Of a DNA stretch of 57,181 nt, positions 35,989-45,692 are shown piece after piece. A program made the position numbers and the translations under genes. How positions within the stretch are numbered: position 1 is the stretch's first letter; each line of letters starts with the position of its first letter. The stretch comes from Prevotella sp. (GTDB lineage Bacteria; Bacteroidota; Bacteroidia; Bacteroidales; Bacteroidaceae). The stretch spans positions 1 to 57,181 of the forward strand of contig JAFULM010000004.1 of assembly GCA_017483185.1 (NCBI GenBank), given 5' to 3'. The notes beneath the pieces were generated by a model that had not been told where the DNA came from, made no database searches, and was given only the letters and a program-made list of their open reading frames with translations.

Positions 35989-38112
35989 TCAATGGCGACG
36001 CCACATCTTCAACAGCGAGGCGTAGGCACTCTCCTGCTCCTGCCGTTGCGGTGCGGTGAAGGTCATAACGTCTTGCGGCTGACCGTTCTGGTCGGGATAT
36101 ATGAGCATCAGACTGCAGTCCGGAAAGGCCGCGGTAAGCTCCTCCGGCAGACGTTCGAAGGCCGGCTTATATGACACCGTCCCCTGACGGGCGGTCACGA
36201 CGACAAACAGGTGGTCAGCATTGACCTCGCGGGAGAGTTGCGTCAGGTCCTTCCAATGAGCCATGACGACATATTCGGCGCGCACCTCGGGGTGACGGTT
36301 CTGTATGTATTCGCTGATGAGAGCCATCGTGTCCTGCCGTCCGTGGAAGACGATGCGGCAACCGAGGTTGCCGGCCAAACGGGACAGACGCTCCGTCCAG
36401 CGATAGAATCCCGGTTCAAACTCGACGCGCGACGGCACCGCCACATGTATGCGGCGGATGGTGTTGAGCGGCCGGACGATGCGACAGATCATTATCTGGC
36501 GGTTTATCTCCGTGATGAGTCCCTGCGTATAGGCTCCCCAGAAGCTGTCCGTGGGAGTCGTGCGGCGGTGCATGCCCATGATGATTTCCGAAGCGGCGTT
36601 CTCCTTGAAGGCGTGTTTGATGCCGTTGGCGATATTGATGGCCAGCCGGCTCTGTGTCTGCATCCGCACATCGGCCGATCCGGCGACGGCCTCGGCGTGC
36701 TCGAGCAGCTTGCGTCCGGCCGTCTGGTTGCGCCCGCTGTAGATATCGTCGTAGACTACGTTGAGTCCGATCAGTCCGCGGTTGAGCTTCTTGTTCCGCA
36801 TCAATATGGCCAGATGGATCAGCGAGTCGGCCGTCTCGGCGTGCTGGAGAGGCAGGAGCATCTTCTCGTCGTCGCCCGCCTTGGCCGGCTCCTCGGGCTG
36901 CATCTTCTCGCGGAGGAGTATCGAGCGGGCCGAATTTTCCACGACAAACGAACTGATGATGCACGTGAAGAGTATCATCATGACCACTCCGTTGAGCATG
37001 TTGGCGTCGACCAGATAGCTGCCGTCGTCCATCTTAAGCCCCATTCCGACAATGGTCATGGCGATGCCGCCGGCGGCGTGTGCCTCGGTGAGGCCGAACA
37101 TCATGTGACCGGCAAGCAAAGGACGATGGAAGAAGAAGCAGGAGACGTAGGCGGCGACGGCCTTGCTGAGCGTTCCGATGACGACCATGCAGAACACGAC
37201 CCACAGTGTGTCCCAACCGTGGAAGAGGACGCTGATGTCGATGAGCATGCCGACACCGATAAGGAAGTAGGGGATGAAGAGCGCGTTGCCGACGAACTCG
37301 ATGCGGTTCATCAGCGGCGAGACGCTCGGGATGAAGCGGTTGAGGGTCAGTCCGGCGGTGAAAGCGCCGAAGATGCCCTCCAATCCGCACATTTCGGCGG
37401 TGGCGGCGCTCAGGAAAAGTATCGACAACACATATATATACAGCATCACCGAATCAGAATAATGTCTGAAAAACCACCGCGTCATCCGTGGCAGCAGTAG
37501 CGACGAACCGGCACAAAAGAGGACCACCTTGCCCACAAAGAGCGCCCAGAAGCCGAAGTCCATATCGCCGTCATGCGCTCCGACGATGGCTGCCAGCACG
37601 AGCAGTGACAGCGTCAGGGCTATCATGGAGGAACCGACACTGAGCGTGACGCTCGAATGTTTCTGCAATCCGTAGCGGCAGACTATCGGATAGGCTATCA
37701 GCGTGTTTGCCGCGAGGATACAGGACAGCAGGAGTGACGCTTCCGTCGAGTAGCCCAAGAGCCACACGCCGGCACCATAGGCCATGACGAAGGGCACGGC
37801 AAACGTGAGCAGACCGAAGATCATAAACTGCAGCTTGCGCCTCATGATGTCCGTCAGGTTCATCTCCAGTCCTGCGAGGAACATGATGTAGAGCACGCCC
37901 ACCTTGCCGAACAGTTCGAAGGAGGAGTCACGTTCGAGGATGTTGAACCCGTAACGGCCCACGGCAATGCCTGCCAGAACCATGCCGATGATATGCGGAA
38001 TACGCAGACGCCCCATGATGATTGGGGCGAAAAGGATGATACAGAGCACGACAAAGAATATCAGTGTCGGGTCGGTGATCGGGAAATAATGTGACATATC
38101 GGATATGCTCAT
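35989..38112 (-). CDS. Cation:proton antiporter (CPA2 family) with C-terminal regulatory region
   Basis: 707 residues from ATG 38112. The N-terminal part (about 1-400) is a 12-13 helix CPA2/KefB-like exchanger (PIIMGRLRIPHIIGMVLAGI, then LEGIFGAFTAGLTLNRF and FGLTEAHAAGGIAMTIVGM). The C-terminal part (about 430-700) is soluble and carries universal-stress-protein-like segments (HAFKENAASEIIMGMHRR, FHGRQDTMALISEYI) rather than a RCK domain. It exchanges Na+ or K+ for protons, maintaining pH and ion balance. First gene of the antiporter-lolD-cvfB run. Confidence 0.92.
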   Translation of the reverse strand: MSISDMSHYFPITDPTLIFFVVLCIILFAPIIMGRLRIPHIIGMVLAGIAVGRYGFNILERDSSFELFGKVGVLYIMFLAGLEMNLTDIMRRKLQFMIFGLLTFAVPFVMAYGAGVWLLGYSTEASLLLSCILAANTLIAYPIVCRYGLQKHSSVTLSVGSSMIALTLSLLVLAAIVGAHDGDMDFGFWALFVGKVVLFCAGSSLLLPRMTRWFFRHYSDSVMLYIYVLSILFLSAATAEMCGLEGIFGAFTAGLTLNRFIPSVSPLMNRIEFVGNALFIPYFLIGVGMLIDISVLFHGWDTLWVVFCMVVIGTLSKAVAAYVSCFFFHRPLLAGHMMFGLTEAHAAGGIAMTIVGMGLKMDDGSYLVDANMLNGVVMMILFTCIISSFVVENSARSILLREKMQPEEPAKAGDDEKMLLPLQHAETADSLIHLAILMRNKKLNRGLIGLNVVYDDIYSGRNQTAGRKLLEHAEAVAGSADVRMQTQSRLAINIANGIKHAFKENAASEIIMGMHRRTTPTDSFWGAYTQGLITEINRQIMICRIVRPLNTIRRIHVAVPSRVEFEPGFYRWTERLSRLAGNLGCRIVFHGRQDTMALISEYIQNRHPEVRAEYVVMAHWKDLTQLSREVNADHLFVVVTARQGTVSYKPAFERLPEELTAAFPDCSLMLIYPDQNGQPQDVMTFTAPQRQEQESAYASLLKMWRRH

Positions 38113-38190
38113 CAATCGGAATCATTGCATTTCACAGTGCAAAGGTGCAAAAAAAATATCAGACGAGAGCGGTTATTACCCTAAAAGTTG

Positions 38191-38198
38191 TAATTTTG
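38191..38198 (+). promoter_or_regulatory. asd promoter -7 box
   Basis: TAATTTTG matches the Bacteroidetes -7 element and would start transcription near 38205, 60 nt before ATG 38266. The upstream box is weak. It lies between divergent genes. Confidence 0.55.
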
Positions 38199-38265
38199 CA
38201 GCAAAATAGGCTTGGCAAGTAACAATCAGACAAGAATAATCAAACAACAAAAAGACATAAGAGAC

Positions 38266-39276
38266 ATGAAAGTAGCTATTGTAGGAGCGAGCGGAGCCGT
38301 GGGACAGGAGTTCCTCCGCGTGCTCGCAGAGAGAAACTTCCCTATGGACGATCTCGTCCTGTTCGGTTCGGAGCGCAGCGCCGGGACACGCTATGAGTTC
38401 CGCGGACGCGAGTATGAGGTCCAACAGCTCCGTCACGGAGACCAGTTCCGCGATGTCGACATCGCCTTCACCTCTGCCGGAGCAGGGACATCCAAGGAAT
38501 TTGCCGAGGACATCACGCGCTACGGCGCCGTCATGATCGACAACTCCAGTGCCTTCCGCATGGACGACGACGTGCCATTGGTCGTACCGGAGTGCAACGC
38601 CGAGGACGCCCTCAACCGTCCGCGCGGCATCATCGCCAACCCCAACTGCACGACCATCATGATGGTCGTCGTGCTCCAGCCGTTGGAAGAGCTGAGCCAC
38701 ATCCGCCGCATCCACGTGGCGAGCTATCAGAGCGCAAGCGGCGCCGGCGCGGCTGCTATGGCCGAACTGCAGCAGCAGTACAGCGAGATCATCGCCGACC
38801 GGCCCGTGACGGTCAAGAAGTTTCCGCATCAGTTGGCCTACAACGTCATCCCGCAGATTGACGTCTTCCAGCCCAACGGATATACGAAGGAGGAGATGAA
38901 GATGTTCAACGAGACCCGCAAGATCATGCACAGCGACGTCAAGTGCTCGGCGATGTGCGTCCGCGTGTCTTCGCTGCGCGCCCACTCGGAGTCCGTATGG
39001 ATCGAGACCGAGCGTCCCATCAGCGTCGAAGAGGCCCGCCAGGCTATCGCCGCTGCTCCGGGCGTGACGCTTCAGGACGACCCGGACAATCTCGTCTATC
39101 CCATGCCGTTGGAGACTGCGGGCAAGGACGACATCTATGTGGGCCGTGTGCGCAAGGATCTCGCCGACGACTGCGGCCTGACCTTCTGGCTCAGCGGCGA
39201 CCAGATACGCAAGGGCGCGGCGCTCAATGCCGTCCAGATTGCGGAATATCTGATCAAGGTCGGCAACGTGAAGTAG
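38266..39276 (+). CDS. asd: Aspartate-semialdehyde dehydrogenase
   Basis: 336 residues from ATG 38266 ([13 protein letters not shown]); an upstream in-frame start at 38212 adds residues without conservation. The NADP-binding GASGAVG (7-13), the active-site Cys128 in [10 protein letters not shown], and [14 protein letters not shown] are diagnostic. It reduces aspartyl phosphate to the semialdehyde for lysine, diaminopimelate, methionine and threonine synthesis. Full length and probably monocistronic; a palindrome that can act as terminator follows. Confidence 0.96.
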   Translation: MKVAIVGASGAVGQEFLRVLAERNFPMDDLVLFGSERSAGTRYEFRGREYEVQQLRHGDQFRDVDIAFTSAGAGTSKEFAEDITRYGAVMIDNSSAFRMDDDVPLVVPECNAEDALNRPRGIIANPNCTTIMMVVVLQPLEELSHIRRIHVASYQSASGAGAAAMAELQQQYSEIIADRPVTVKKFPHQLAYNVIPQIDVFQPNGYTKEEMKMFNETRKIMHSDVKCSAMCVRVSSLRAHSESVWIETERPISVEEARQAIAAAPGVTLQDDPDNLVYPMPLETAGKDDIYVGRVRKDLADDCGLTFWLSGDQIRKGAALNAVQIAEYLIKVGNVK

Positions 39277-39299
39277 ATTTTCTATAACGGCAGCTAACA

Positions 39300-39366
39300 A
39301 CGCAAAGGCCGCAAAGGCGCAAAGTTCATCACGGGACTTCGCGTCTTTGCGGCCTTTGCGTTTTTT
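39300..39366. repeat. Long palindrome of aaaggccgcaaaggcg type, possible terminator of asd
   Basis: Arms beginning AACGCAAAGGCCGCAAAGGC (39300 onward) and ending GCGGCCTTTGCGTT (to 39361) pair over about 26 bases with few mismatches, followed by a run of T. It belongs to the same word family as the palindrome at 3146-3214. Confidence 0.8.
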
Positions 39367-39400
39367 TGTTTGAACTTCTATAACATGTTATCACCCACAA

Positions 39401-39529
39401 GTAGGGTCGCGACCCGTCGCGACCGCCTCCTTGCCAACTGATACAACACGTTCGGTCGGCTTATATGCACATTCCTTCAAGCGATTGATTATGTGCCCAC
39501 GAGGCGGTCGCGACGAGTCGCGACCCTAC
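39401..39529. mobile_element. REP-bounded element, copy 2
   Basis: Left end GTAGGGTCGCGACCCG from 39401 and an inverted right end finishing CGCGACCCTAC at 39529. The inner part shares CCTCCTTG, CAACTGAT and GGCTTATATGCAC with copy 1. The right end has one substitution (CGACGAGTCGCGACC). The flank CCCACAA precedes it as in copy 1, but the right flank lacks the matching TTGTGGG, so this copy has decayed slightly. Confidence 0.8.
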
Positions 39530-39708
39530 TTTTTCGCACCAAAATCATTCGGAATAAATCTGACTTTAACCAATGTTAATGCGCAATAGAAGTCAAAAAC
39601 ACGCATTACGGCCGAAAATTACGCATTTTTCGCAAAATAACAGAAGCATCTGATCATCAGCCGATTACGCAACACGGCAAAATCCCGACATTTTTTTCGT
39701 CGAGCAAT

Positions 39709-39812
39709 AAGGCCCTCCCGGCTCTGCAACGGGGCGCTCGTTGCATCACAACAAGCATGCCGTTGCACGATGACGGCGTGCTCGTTGTGACCCCGGGAGG
39801 GCCTTACGGCAC
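39709..39812. repeat. GC-rich palindromic block, copy C
   Basis: AAGGCCCTCCCGG (39709 on) and its near complement CCGGGAGGGCCTTACGGC (to 39812) enclose GCTCGTTGCATC, CAAGCATGCCGTTGCA and ACGGCGTGCTCGTTG. The whole block is a strong imperfect palindrome of about 100 bp. It starts 180 bp after REP element copy 2, within an 825-bp gene-free stretch between asd and the KilA-N gene. Confidence 0.75.
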
Positions 39813-40066
39813 GCGACGACATGGCGACGGCGACACAAAACGGCCGAAATTAACAGGCGTTAACCATTTAATCGCGAACGTAAAAGTACGTAAATTTGTG
39901 AATTATGCGGACATTTTAAGGTTTCGTAACAGTAAATCGAGAGGACTTTCCGTCTACGCCGGTATGAAACGGTAAGGACGAGAGACATGATAATCAACAT
40001 CGAGCGTTACTTCACTATTATGACACATATTTATCCGTAAAAGGAAACTTTTTCATAAATTTTAGT

Positions 40067-40074
40067 TACCTTTG
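40067..40074 (+). promoter_or_regulatory. Promoter box of the KilA-N gene
   Basis: TACCTTTG matches the Bacteroidetes -7 element. The predicted start near 40081 excludes the in-frame TTG at 40072 as a translation start and supports ATG 40102. Confidence 0.65.
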
Positions 40075-40101
40075 TTCAAGGAAGGACTAAAACAGAAAAT
40101 A

Positions 40102-40911
40102 ATGGCAAAAATAAAAGTACAAGATACAGAAATAACTATCGTAACATACAACGAAAAAGACTATATATCTCTTACTGACATGGTAAGAAATATAGAAAAT
40201 GGGCTTGCACTCATTGAAAAATGGTTACGCAACAAAAACACTATCGAATTTCTAGGGATATGGGAAGAGATGTACAATCCCGATTTTAATTCCCCCGAAT
40301 TCGAGGGAATTAAAAATGAAGCAGGATTGAATCGATTCGTGCTTTCCGTAAAGCAATGGGTAGAAAAGACCAACTCACGGGGAATTATTGCCAAAGCCGG
40401 CCGCTATGGAGGCACATACGCGCATAAAGACATTGCATTCGAGTTTGCCAGTTGGGTATCCCCACAATTCAAACTTTACCTACTAAAAGAGTTTCAACGT
40501 CTAAAAGAAGAAGAACAAACACAAATCGGCTGGTCTGCCAAGCGCGAACTTTCGAAAATAAATTACCATATACACACCAACGCAATCAAGCAAAATCTTA
40601 TTCCCTCAAAAGTCACCCCCGCACAGATTTGTATCATCTATGCCAACGAAGCCGATGTTCTGAACGTGGCTCTGTTTGGAATGACAGCAAAACAATGGCG
40701 CGAAAACAATTCCGATTACAAAGGAAATATTCGCGACTATGCCACCATCAACGAACTTATTTGCCTGTCGAACATGGAAAGCCTCAATGCAGTGTTCATC
40801 GAACAAGGCATGCCGCAGAGCGAACGACTCATCAAACTTAACCAGATTGCCATACAACAAATGAGCATATTAGAAAGCCCCGACAACGGAGAAAGGAAAC
40901 TTTTAAAATAA
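40102..40911 (+). CDS. KilA-N domain protein
   Basis: 269 residues from ATG 40102. The N-terminal KilA-N domain is clear: YNEKDYISLTDMVRN, LIEKWLRNKNTIEFLGIWE, then KAGRYGGTYAHKDIAFEFAS and FKLYLLKEFQRLKEEE. KilA-N is a DNA-binding fold spread by phages and large DNA viruses. The C-terminal half (about 155-269, KINYHIHTNAIKQNLIP) is a conserved helical part of chromosomal relatives, of unknown function. The gene is visibly more AT-rich than its neighbours and stands alone between a repeat-rich gap and a sulfatase gene, suggesting acquisition by transfer. No other phage gene is near. Confidence 0.9.
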   Translation: MAKIKVQDTEITIVTYNEKDYISLTDMVRNIENGLALIEKWLRNKNTIEFLGIWEEMYNPDFNSPEFEGIKNEAGLNRFVLSVKQWVEKTNSRGIIAKAGRYGGTYAHKDIAFEFASWVSPQFKLYLLKEFQRLKEEEQTQIGWSAKRELSKINYHIHTNAIKQNLIPSKVTPAQICIIYANEADVLNVALFGMTAKQWRENNSDYKGNIRDYATINELICLSNMESLNAVFIEQGMPQSERLIKLNQIAIQQMSILESPDNGERKLLK

Positions 40912-40978
40912 TCATGCGAATATCTAAAAACTCAATTCGTTGAATTTAATGAATATCTTAACAATATACTGACCTCTC

Positions 40979-42409
40979 ATGAACAACCGACTACCCCACT
41001 ACGCCCCGCTGGCGGCCGCACTCGGACTCGCCTCGGCTGCCACGGCACAGACGGCAGCCTCAACGGCAGGCCATCAGAAGGCGACACCCGAACGCCCCAA
41101 CATCATCTTCATCCTCGCCGACGACATGGGCTACGGCGACCTGTCGTGCTTCGGCAGCAAACACGTGAAGACGCCCAACATCGACCGGCTCTCCGAGACG
41201 GGCACGACATTCACACAGTGTTACGCCGGCAGCGGCATATCGTCGCCGTCGCGCTGTTCACTAATGACAGGAAAGAACACGGGCAACACGACCATTCGCG
41301 ACAACACGTGCACCGCAGGAGGCATACGCGGCATGAAAATATCGCCGCAGGGCGACACGACATACATCCGGCGGGCCAATCTGCTGCCGACGGATACGAC
41401 CATAGCCACAGTCCTCTCGGCGGCAGGCTACAGAACCTGTCTGGTCAACAAATGGCATCTGGACGGCTACGACCCCAAAGCGGCACCCAACCACCGCGGC
41501 TTCCACGAGTTCTACGGATGGACAATCAGCACCGTCCACTCCAACTCGCCATACTATTACCCCTACTATCGCTTCAGGGGCGACACGCTGACGACAATAG
41601 AGGAAAATGCTCACGACGCCCACGTCAAGCACAACACGGATCTGTCGACCGAGGACGCCATCAAGTTCATCGACCGCAACCACGACAATCCGTTCTTCCT
41701 CTATCTGGCATACGACGCGCCACACGAACCCTATATCATCGACAACACGACATGGTATGACGACCGCGAGGACTGGTCGATGAACACACGGCGTTACGCC
41801 TCGCTCATCACACACATGGACGCCGCCATCGGCCGGCTGCTGAAACATCTCGAAGAGACGGGGCTCCGCGACAACACTCTGGTCATCTTTGCCTCTGACA
41901 ACGGGGCGGCGGTACAGGCCCCGCTGGCCGAACTAAACTGCAATGCGGGATTCAACGGCCGCAAGGGACTGCTCTACGAGGGCGGAATACGTGTGCCGAT
42001 GATTGTCAACCAACCCGGCCGCGTGCCGGCCCGACGTTTAGAGAACATCGTCTACTTCCCTGACATCATGCCGACCTTCGCCGCACTGGCCGGAGCAGAG
42101 GCGCATCTGCCGCAGAACATCAACGGTATCAACATCCTCCCGCTGTTCTTCGGAGGCAAGGTCGACACGGACAACCGATTGCTCTACTGGGAGTTCACGG
42201 GCAAGCAGCGGGCCGCACGACGCGGCGACTGGAAGTGCGTGACGGTCAAACCCAACCGCCCGCTGGAACTGTATAACCTCCGCGAAGACCCGGGCGAGCG
42301 CAACAATCTGGCCGACCGCTATCCCGAGATGGTCCGCCAGTTTGACGAAGACATGAAGAAGATGCACCACCCGACGCCCAACTGGCCGCTCAAGGGCGAA
42401 ACATTCTGA
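40979..42409 (+). CDS. Secreted sulfatase, serine-type formylglycine family (S1)
   Basis: 476 residues with a signal peptide (to about residue 24, ASAATAQ). The metal-binding ADDMGYGD (47-54) and the sulfatase signature SSPSRCSLMTGK (S88-x-P90-S91-R92) are present; a serine rather than a cysteine at position 88 means that it needs the radical SAM maturase anSME, which is not in this window. The later motifs NKWHLDGY and FASDNGAAV are as expected. It removes sulfate from host mucin, glycosaminoglycan or plant glycans; the substrate is not resolved. No susCD genes are near; a possible terminator follows at 42446-42485. Confidence 0.93.
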   Translation: MNNRLPHYAPLAAALGLASAATAQTAASTAGHQKATPERPNIIFILADDMGYGDLSCFGSKHVKTPNIDRLSETGTTFTQCYAGSGISSPSRCSLMTGKNTGNTTIRDNTCTAGGIRGMKISPQGDTTYIRRANLLPTDTTIATVLSAAGYRTCLVNKWHLDGYDPKAAPNHRGFHEFYGWTISTVHSNSPYYYPYYRFRGDTLTTIEENAHDAHVKHNTDLSTEDAIKFIDRNHDNPFFLYLAYDAPHEPYIIDNTTWYDDREDWSMNTRRYASLITHMDAAIGRLLKHLEETGLRDNTLVIFASDNGAAVQAPLAELNCNAGFNGRKGLLYEGGIRVPMIVNQPGRVPARRLENIVYFPDIMPTFAALAGAEAHLPQNINGINILPLFFGGKVDTDNRLLYWEFTGKQRAARRGDWKCVTVKPNRPLELYNLREDPGERNNLADRYPEMVRQFDEDMKKMHHPTPNWPLKGETF

Positions 42410-42445
42410 CGAGACGGAACAGGATGGTGTGACAAAACATAGATA

Positions 42446-42485
42446 AGGCATGCCGTAGGGACTTGTTTCTCGCTACGGCATGCCT
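42446..42485. terminator. Hairpin after the sulfatase gene
   Basis: AGGCATGCCGTAG (42446-42458) and CTACGGCATGCCT (42473-42485) pair perfectly with a 14-nt loop. There is no T-run. Confidence 0.65.
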
Positions 42486-42644
42486 CATCTGTGTTTTGAC
42501 ACAAGCATCACCCCATTTGTGCTTTTTCCACGCCGCAGAGACAGCCGAGTCCCATCAGCCTCTGCCGAATGACACCATCCGAAGAGCGTATTTTACTGCA
42601 GATAAACCGTTTAAGCGCTATTTACGACCAAGTATTCAAAACCC

Positions 42645-42675
42645 TTTGGAGTTCTGTCGATTTTACGTATCTTTG
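42645..42675 (+). promoter_or_regulatory. Promoter of the LytS/LytTR operon
   Basis: TTTG (42645-42648), a 19-nt spacer and TATCTTTG (42668-42675) match the consensus. The start near 42682 lies about 16 nt before ATG 42698. Confidence 0.8.
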
Positions 42676-42697
42676 CATAAGCTAATTAACTCGTTCA

Positions 42698-44713
42698 ATG
42701 AGAAAACTCGTATATGTATCTGTCGCTTTGTTAACCCTGACCGGTTGTCTTTCCAAGAACAGCCCGGCACAGCGCAGCGAAGAACATACACAACGCCTGA
42801 TTGCCATCGACGACTCGCTGACAAGCCACTCGCCACACACTCTCGACATGATCCGGTGCTATCTGGCAGAGGCAAAGGACAGCATGACATGGCACGAACT
42901 GTACAGCAAAATGGCCAAATATTGGTTGCTGACAAAGACCCCCGACTCGCTCCTGCCGTATGCTGACAAGGTCATCGATTTCACCGAAAGACAAAAACCG
43001 ACACCACGGGTCAACGCACTGAAAGCCGCGGCATACGAATACAAGGCCACCCTTCATCAGAAATTCCGCTCCGAAATCGACGAAGCCATACGGCTGAGAA
43101 CAAAGGCTTACGACGCAATGATGGCGAGCGACAACACCGGCCAGCTGCCGGACCTGTGTGCCAACATGGGCGACACCTACGGTATGAACAACAACATGGT
43201 CATGGCGGCATCGTGGTATCGCCGCGCGCTCTATCTGGCGGACTCCCTCGGACTACCGAAGACAAAGAACGTGACCATCTATCTCGGCCTGGCGCAAATC
43301 TACCGGAACCTCGAGGACTACACGCGTTCGCTACAATACTACAAGATGGTCACACAATCGTACGACGAGATGGGGCCAAACATGCAGGGGTACTATCTCA
43401 ACAACTTCGGCAGCTACTACTATTATCTCGGCGAATACGACAAAGCGCTGAAGCTGTTTCAGAAACTCGAGAAGATGCTCACAAGCTATGGAGACGAAGG
43501 CATCGACATGGCTGTCTGCCGGATAAACCTGGCCGACACATATCTGAACCTCGGAGAACTCGACAAGGCACACTCTTATGTCGACAGCGCCGAACGTTTC
43601 TTCAAACAACATGGCGTCGACGTGGGCGTCTACTACGCCAACACAATACGCATCGGCATCGCACTGAAGGAAGGCCGGACTGGCGACGTGAAGAAAATCC
43701 TGCGCAACGAACGGGTGGCGGCACCAATGGAATACAGTCTCGTGGGCATACGGAACAAGTACATGCAGGAGTATTATAAAGCGACGGACAACTGGCATGC
43801 GGCATACGACAACATGGTGGAAGACATACATGCACGTGACTCCATCGCCGAAGACCGCCAGCACATGCGTGCCTCGGAAATAATGCAACGTCTGAAGGAA
43901 GACACGCTGTCACTGCATCACGCCATCGAAATCGAGCGCAAGGACGCAATCCTGCGCAATACCCACTTGACGACGGCAATGCTGGTGATACTCGCCGCAA
44001 TGGTTCTGCTCTGGTGGGTGGCACTCGCACGCAAACGGAAACTGCAAATGGAGATGGACATGATGCAATTGAGGCTGGACAACGCCCGAAACAGAATCTC
44101 ACCCCACTTCATCTTCAACGTCCTCAACAACCGCATCAGCACGACCGACAGAAAAGAGACAGACGAACTGATGATGCTGGCATGCCTGATAAGGGCCAAT
44201 CTGGACATATCGCGCAACACGTTCGTAAGCCTGGCCGACGAGATGGAGTTCGTCCGCTACTATGTCGACATCGAAAGGACCTTCCTTGGCGACGACTTCA
44301 CGTTCGATGTAGAGGCTCCGGAGGACGATGTGATGAAGCAGATCAGCATACCGACGATGTTCGTCCAGATTCTCGTCGAGAACGCCATCAAGCACGGGCT
44401 GCGCGGACTGGACGGCGAGAAGCGGCTCAACGTCACCATCAGCCATCATGACAACGGTACCGACATCATCGTGGCGGACAACGGCAGAGGCTTCGACATT
44501 CGCTCGGCGGCAACCAACGGAACGCGCACGGGGCTGGACATCATACGCCACACGATACGCATAATCAACCAGCGGATGAAGAGTGACGCCATGACCTTCG
44601 CCATACGCAACGGCAAAGATGCCGAAGGCCGGGTGACGGGATGTATCTCCGAACTCCACATCCCCGTTTTACCCCCCCCGAAAATCATAAGGAAACAAAC
44701 TGATAATCAGTAA
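42698..44713 (+). CDS. TPR-containing LytS-type histidine kinase
   Basis: 671 residues. A signal with lipobox-like VALLTLTGCLSK (Cys near residue 17) is followed by TPR repeats (about 80-400, such as ANMGDTYGMNNNMVMAASWY and NFGSYYYYLGEYDKALKLFQ), a membrane helix (about 425-447), the His_kinase box ISPHFIFNVLNNR (H near 469), and an HATPase with VENAIKHGLRG and VADNGRGFD. The periplasmic TPR part would sense a signal. It ends 11 nt before its response regulator gene. Confidence 0.93.
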   Translation: MRKLVYVSVALLTLTGCLSKNSPAQRSEEHTQRLIAIDDSLTSHSPHTLDMIRCYLAEAKDSMTWHELYSKMAKYWLLTKTPDSLLPYADKVIDFTERQKPTPRVNALKAAAYEYKATLHQKFRSEIDEAIRLRTKAYDAMMASDNTGQLPDLCANMGDTYGMNNNMVMAASWYRRALYLADSLGLPKTKNVTIYLGLAQIYRNLEDYTRSLQYYKMVTQSYDEMGPNMQGYYLNNFGSYYYYLGEYDKALKLFQKLEKMLTSYGDEGIDMAVCRINLADTYLNLGELDKAHSYVDSAERFFKQHGVDVGVYYANTIRIGIALKEGRTGDVKKILRNERVAAPMEYSLVGIRNKYMQEYYKATDNWHAAYDNMVEDIHARDSIAEDRQHMRASEIMQRLKEDTLSLHHAIEIERKDAILRNTHLTTAMLVILAAMVLLWWVALARKRKLQMEMDMMQLRLDNARNRISPHFIFNVLNNRISTTDRKETDELMMLACLIRANLDISRNTFVSLADEMEFVRYYVDIERTFLGDDFTFDVEAPEDDVMKQISIPTMFVQILVENAIKHGLRGLDGEKRLNVTISHHDNGTDIIVADNGRGFDIRSAATNGTRTGLDIIRHTIRIINQRMKSDAMTFAIRNGKDAEGRVTGCISELHIPVLPPPKIIRKQTDNQ

Positions 44714-44724
44714 CATATACGACA

Positions 44725-45474
44725 ATGAAAGCGATAATAATAGATGATGAAAAAGCGGCAATAAGCGCCTTGACAGACAGGCTCAAGGCCTTCTCGGACA
44801 TAGAGATTGTCGGTACAACCCAAAAAGCGCAGGCCGGACTGAAGATGGTCAATGAACTCAAGCCCGACGTGCTGTTCCTCGACGTGGAGATGCCGGAGAT
44901 GTCGGGCCTCGACTTCCTTGAACATTTGGACACCTCGTCCAACGATTGCGACGTGGTGATGTGCACGGCCTATGACGACTACATGCTGCCGTCATTCCGC
45001 AGCAACGCTTTCGACTTTCTCCTGAAGCCTGTCGAGCACAAGGAACTGGAGATTGTCATACAGCGTCTCTTGGTCAACAAGGAGAAAAAGCGGAACACGG
45101 CGCCGTCAGGTGACAGCGTCAAAAAGCAGGACGAAGAGAACTTCCTGTTCTACACCAACGCCATCGACTTCCGATTAGTGCGCATCAAGGACATCGGCAT
45201 CTTCCAATATAACCACCAGTTGCGTTCCTGGGAGGTCATCGTGGCCGGACGTAAGGACCCGATAAAGCTCAAGCGGAGCATCACCAACGACCAAATATTG
45301 GAGTTGGACCGCAACTTCGGGCAGGTAAATCAGAAGTATATCATCAATATCAGATATCTGTTGGAGGTCAAGGACAACTTCTGCAAATTCTATCCGCCGT
45401 TTGACGAGATAGACTATGTAAAGGTCGGGCGCTTCTTCCGCAAAAGATTCATCGAGCGGTTCAACAGACTCTGA
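44725..45474 (+). CDS. LytTR-type response regulator
   Basis: 249 residues. The receiver domain has the acidic pair in IIDDE (6-10), the phosphoacceptor D53 in LFLDVEMPEMSG, and the conserved K in FLLKPVEHKELE. The C-terminal LytTR DNA-binding domain (about 145-249) ends with FCKFYPPFDEIDYVKVGRFF and KRFIERFNRL. It is the cognate partner of the TPR kinase 11 nt upstream. Its targets are unknown; the neighbouring small RNA and lipoprotein genes are plausible candidates (inference). Confidence 0.95.
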   Translation: MKAIIIDDEKAAISALTDRLKAFSDIEIVGTTQKAQAGLKMVNELKPDVLFLDVEMPEMSGLDFLEHLDTSSNDCDVVMCTAYDDYMLPSFRSNAFDFLLKPVEHKELEIVIQRLLVNKEKKRNTAPSGDSVKKQDEENFLFYTNAIDFRLVRIKDIGIFQYNHQLRSWEVIVAGRKDPIKLKRSITNDQILELDRNFGQVNQKYIINIRYLLEVKDNFCKFYPPFDEIDYVKVGRFFRKRFIERFNRL

Positions 45475-45489
45475 CGCCATCCGAAAGGA

Positions 45490-45555
45490 CGGCTGGAGGC
45501 TGACGGCTGGATTCCGGAAGGCTGACGGCATAATTCAGACAGGCTGACGACAAAT
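45490..45555. repeat. Short direct repeats of AGGCTGACGG
   Basis: GGAGGCTGACGGCTGG, GAAGGCTGACGGCATA and ACAGGCTGACGACAAA recur at about 21-24 nt spacing immediately after the LytTR gene. No gene is seen here. Confidence 0.5.
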
Positions 45556-45654
45556 CCGGGTGACCGTTTCAATATTTTTTCGGCCGTACATTCACTTTTT
45601 TAAACCAAATATGCCGACGAGCCGACCGAACGTCATTGATACACAAAAAGGGCT

Positions 45655-45686
45655 CTTGCGGCTTTAATTCTTTTTCCCTAAATTTG
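45655..45686 (+). promoter_or_regulatory. Promoter of a candidate small RNA
   Basis: CTTG (45655-45658), a 20-nt spacer and TAAATTTG (45679-45686) fit the Bacteroidetes consensus. No ORF begins soon after, and an intrinsic terminator follows at 45781. Confidence 0.65.
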
Positions 45687-45692
45687 CAGACA

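Noticed and set aside
40102-40911. Prophage
   Set aside because: Only one phage-like gene (KilA-N) and no integrase, structural or lysis gene nearby.
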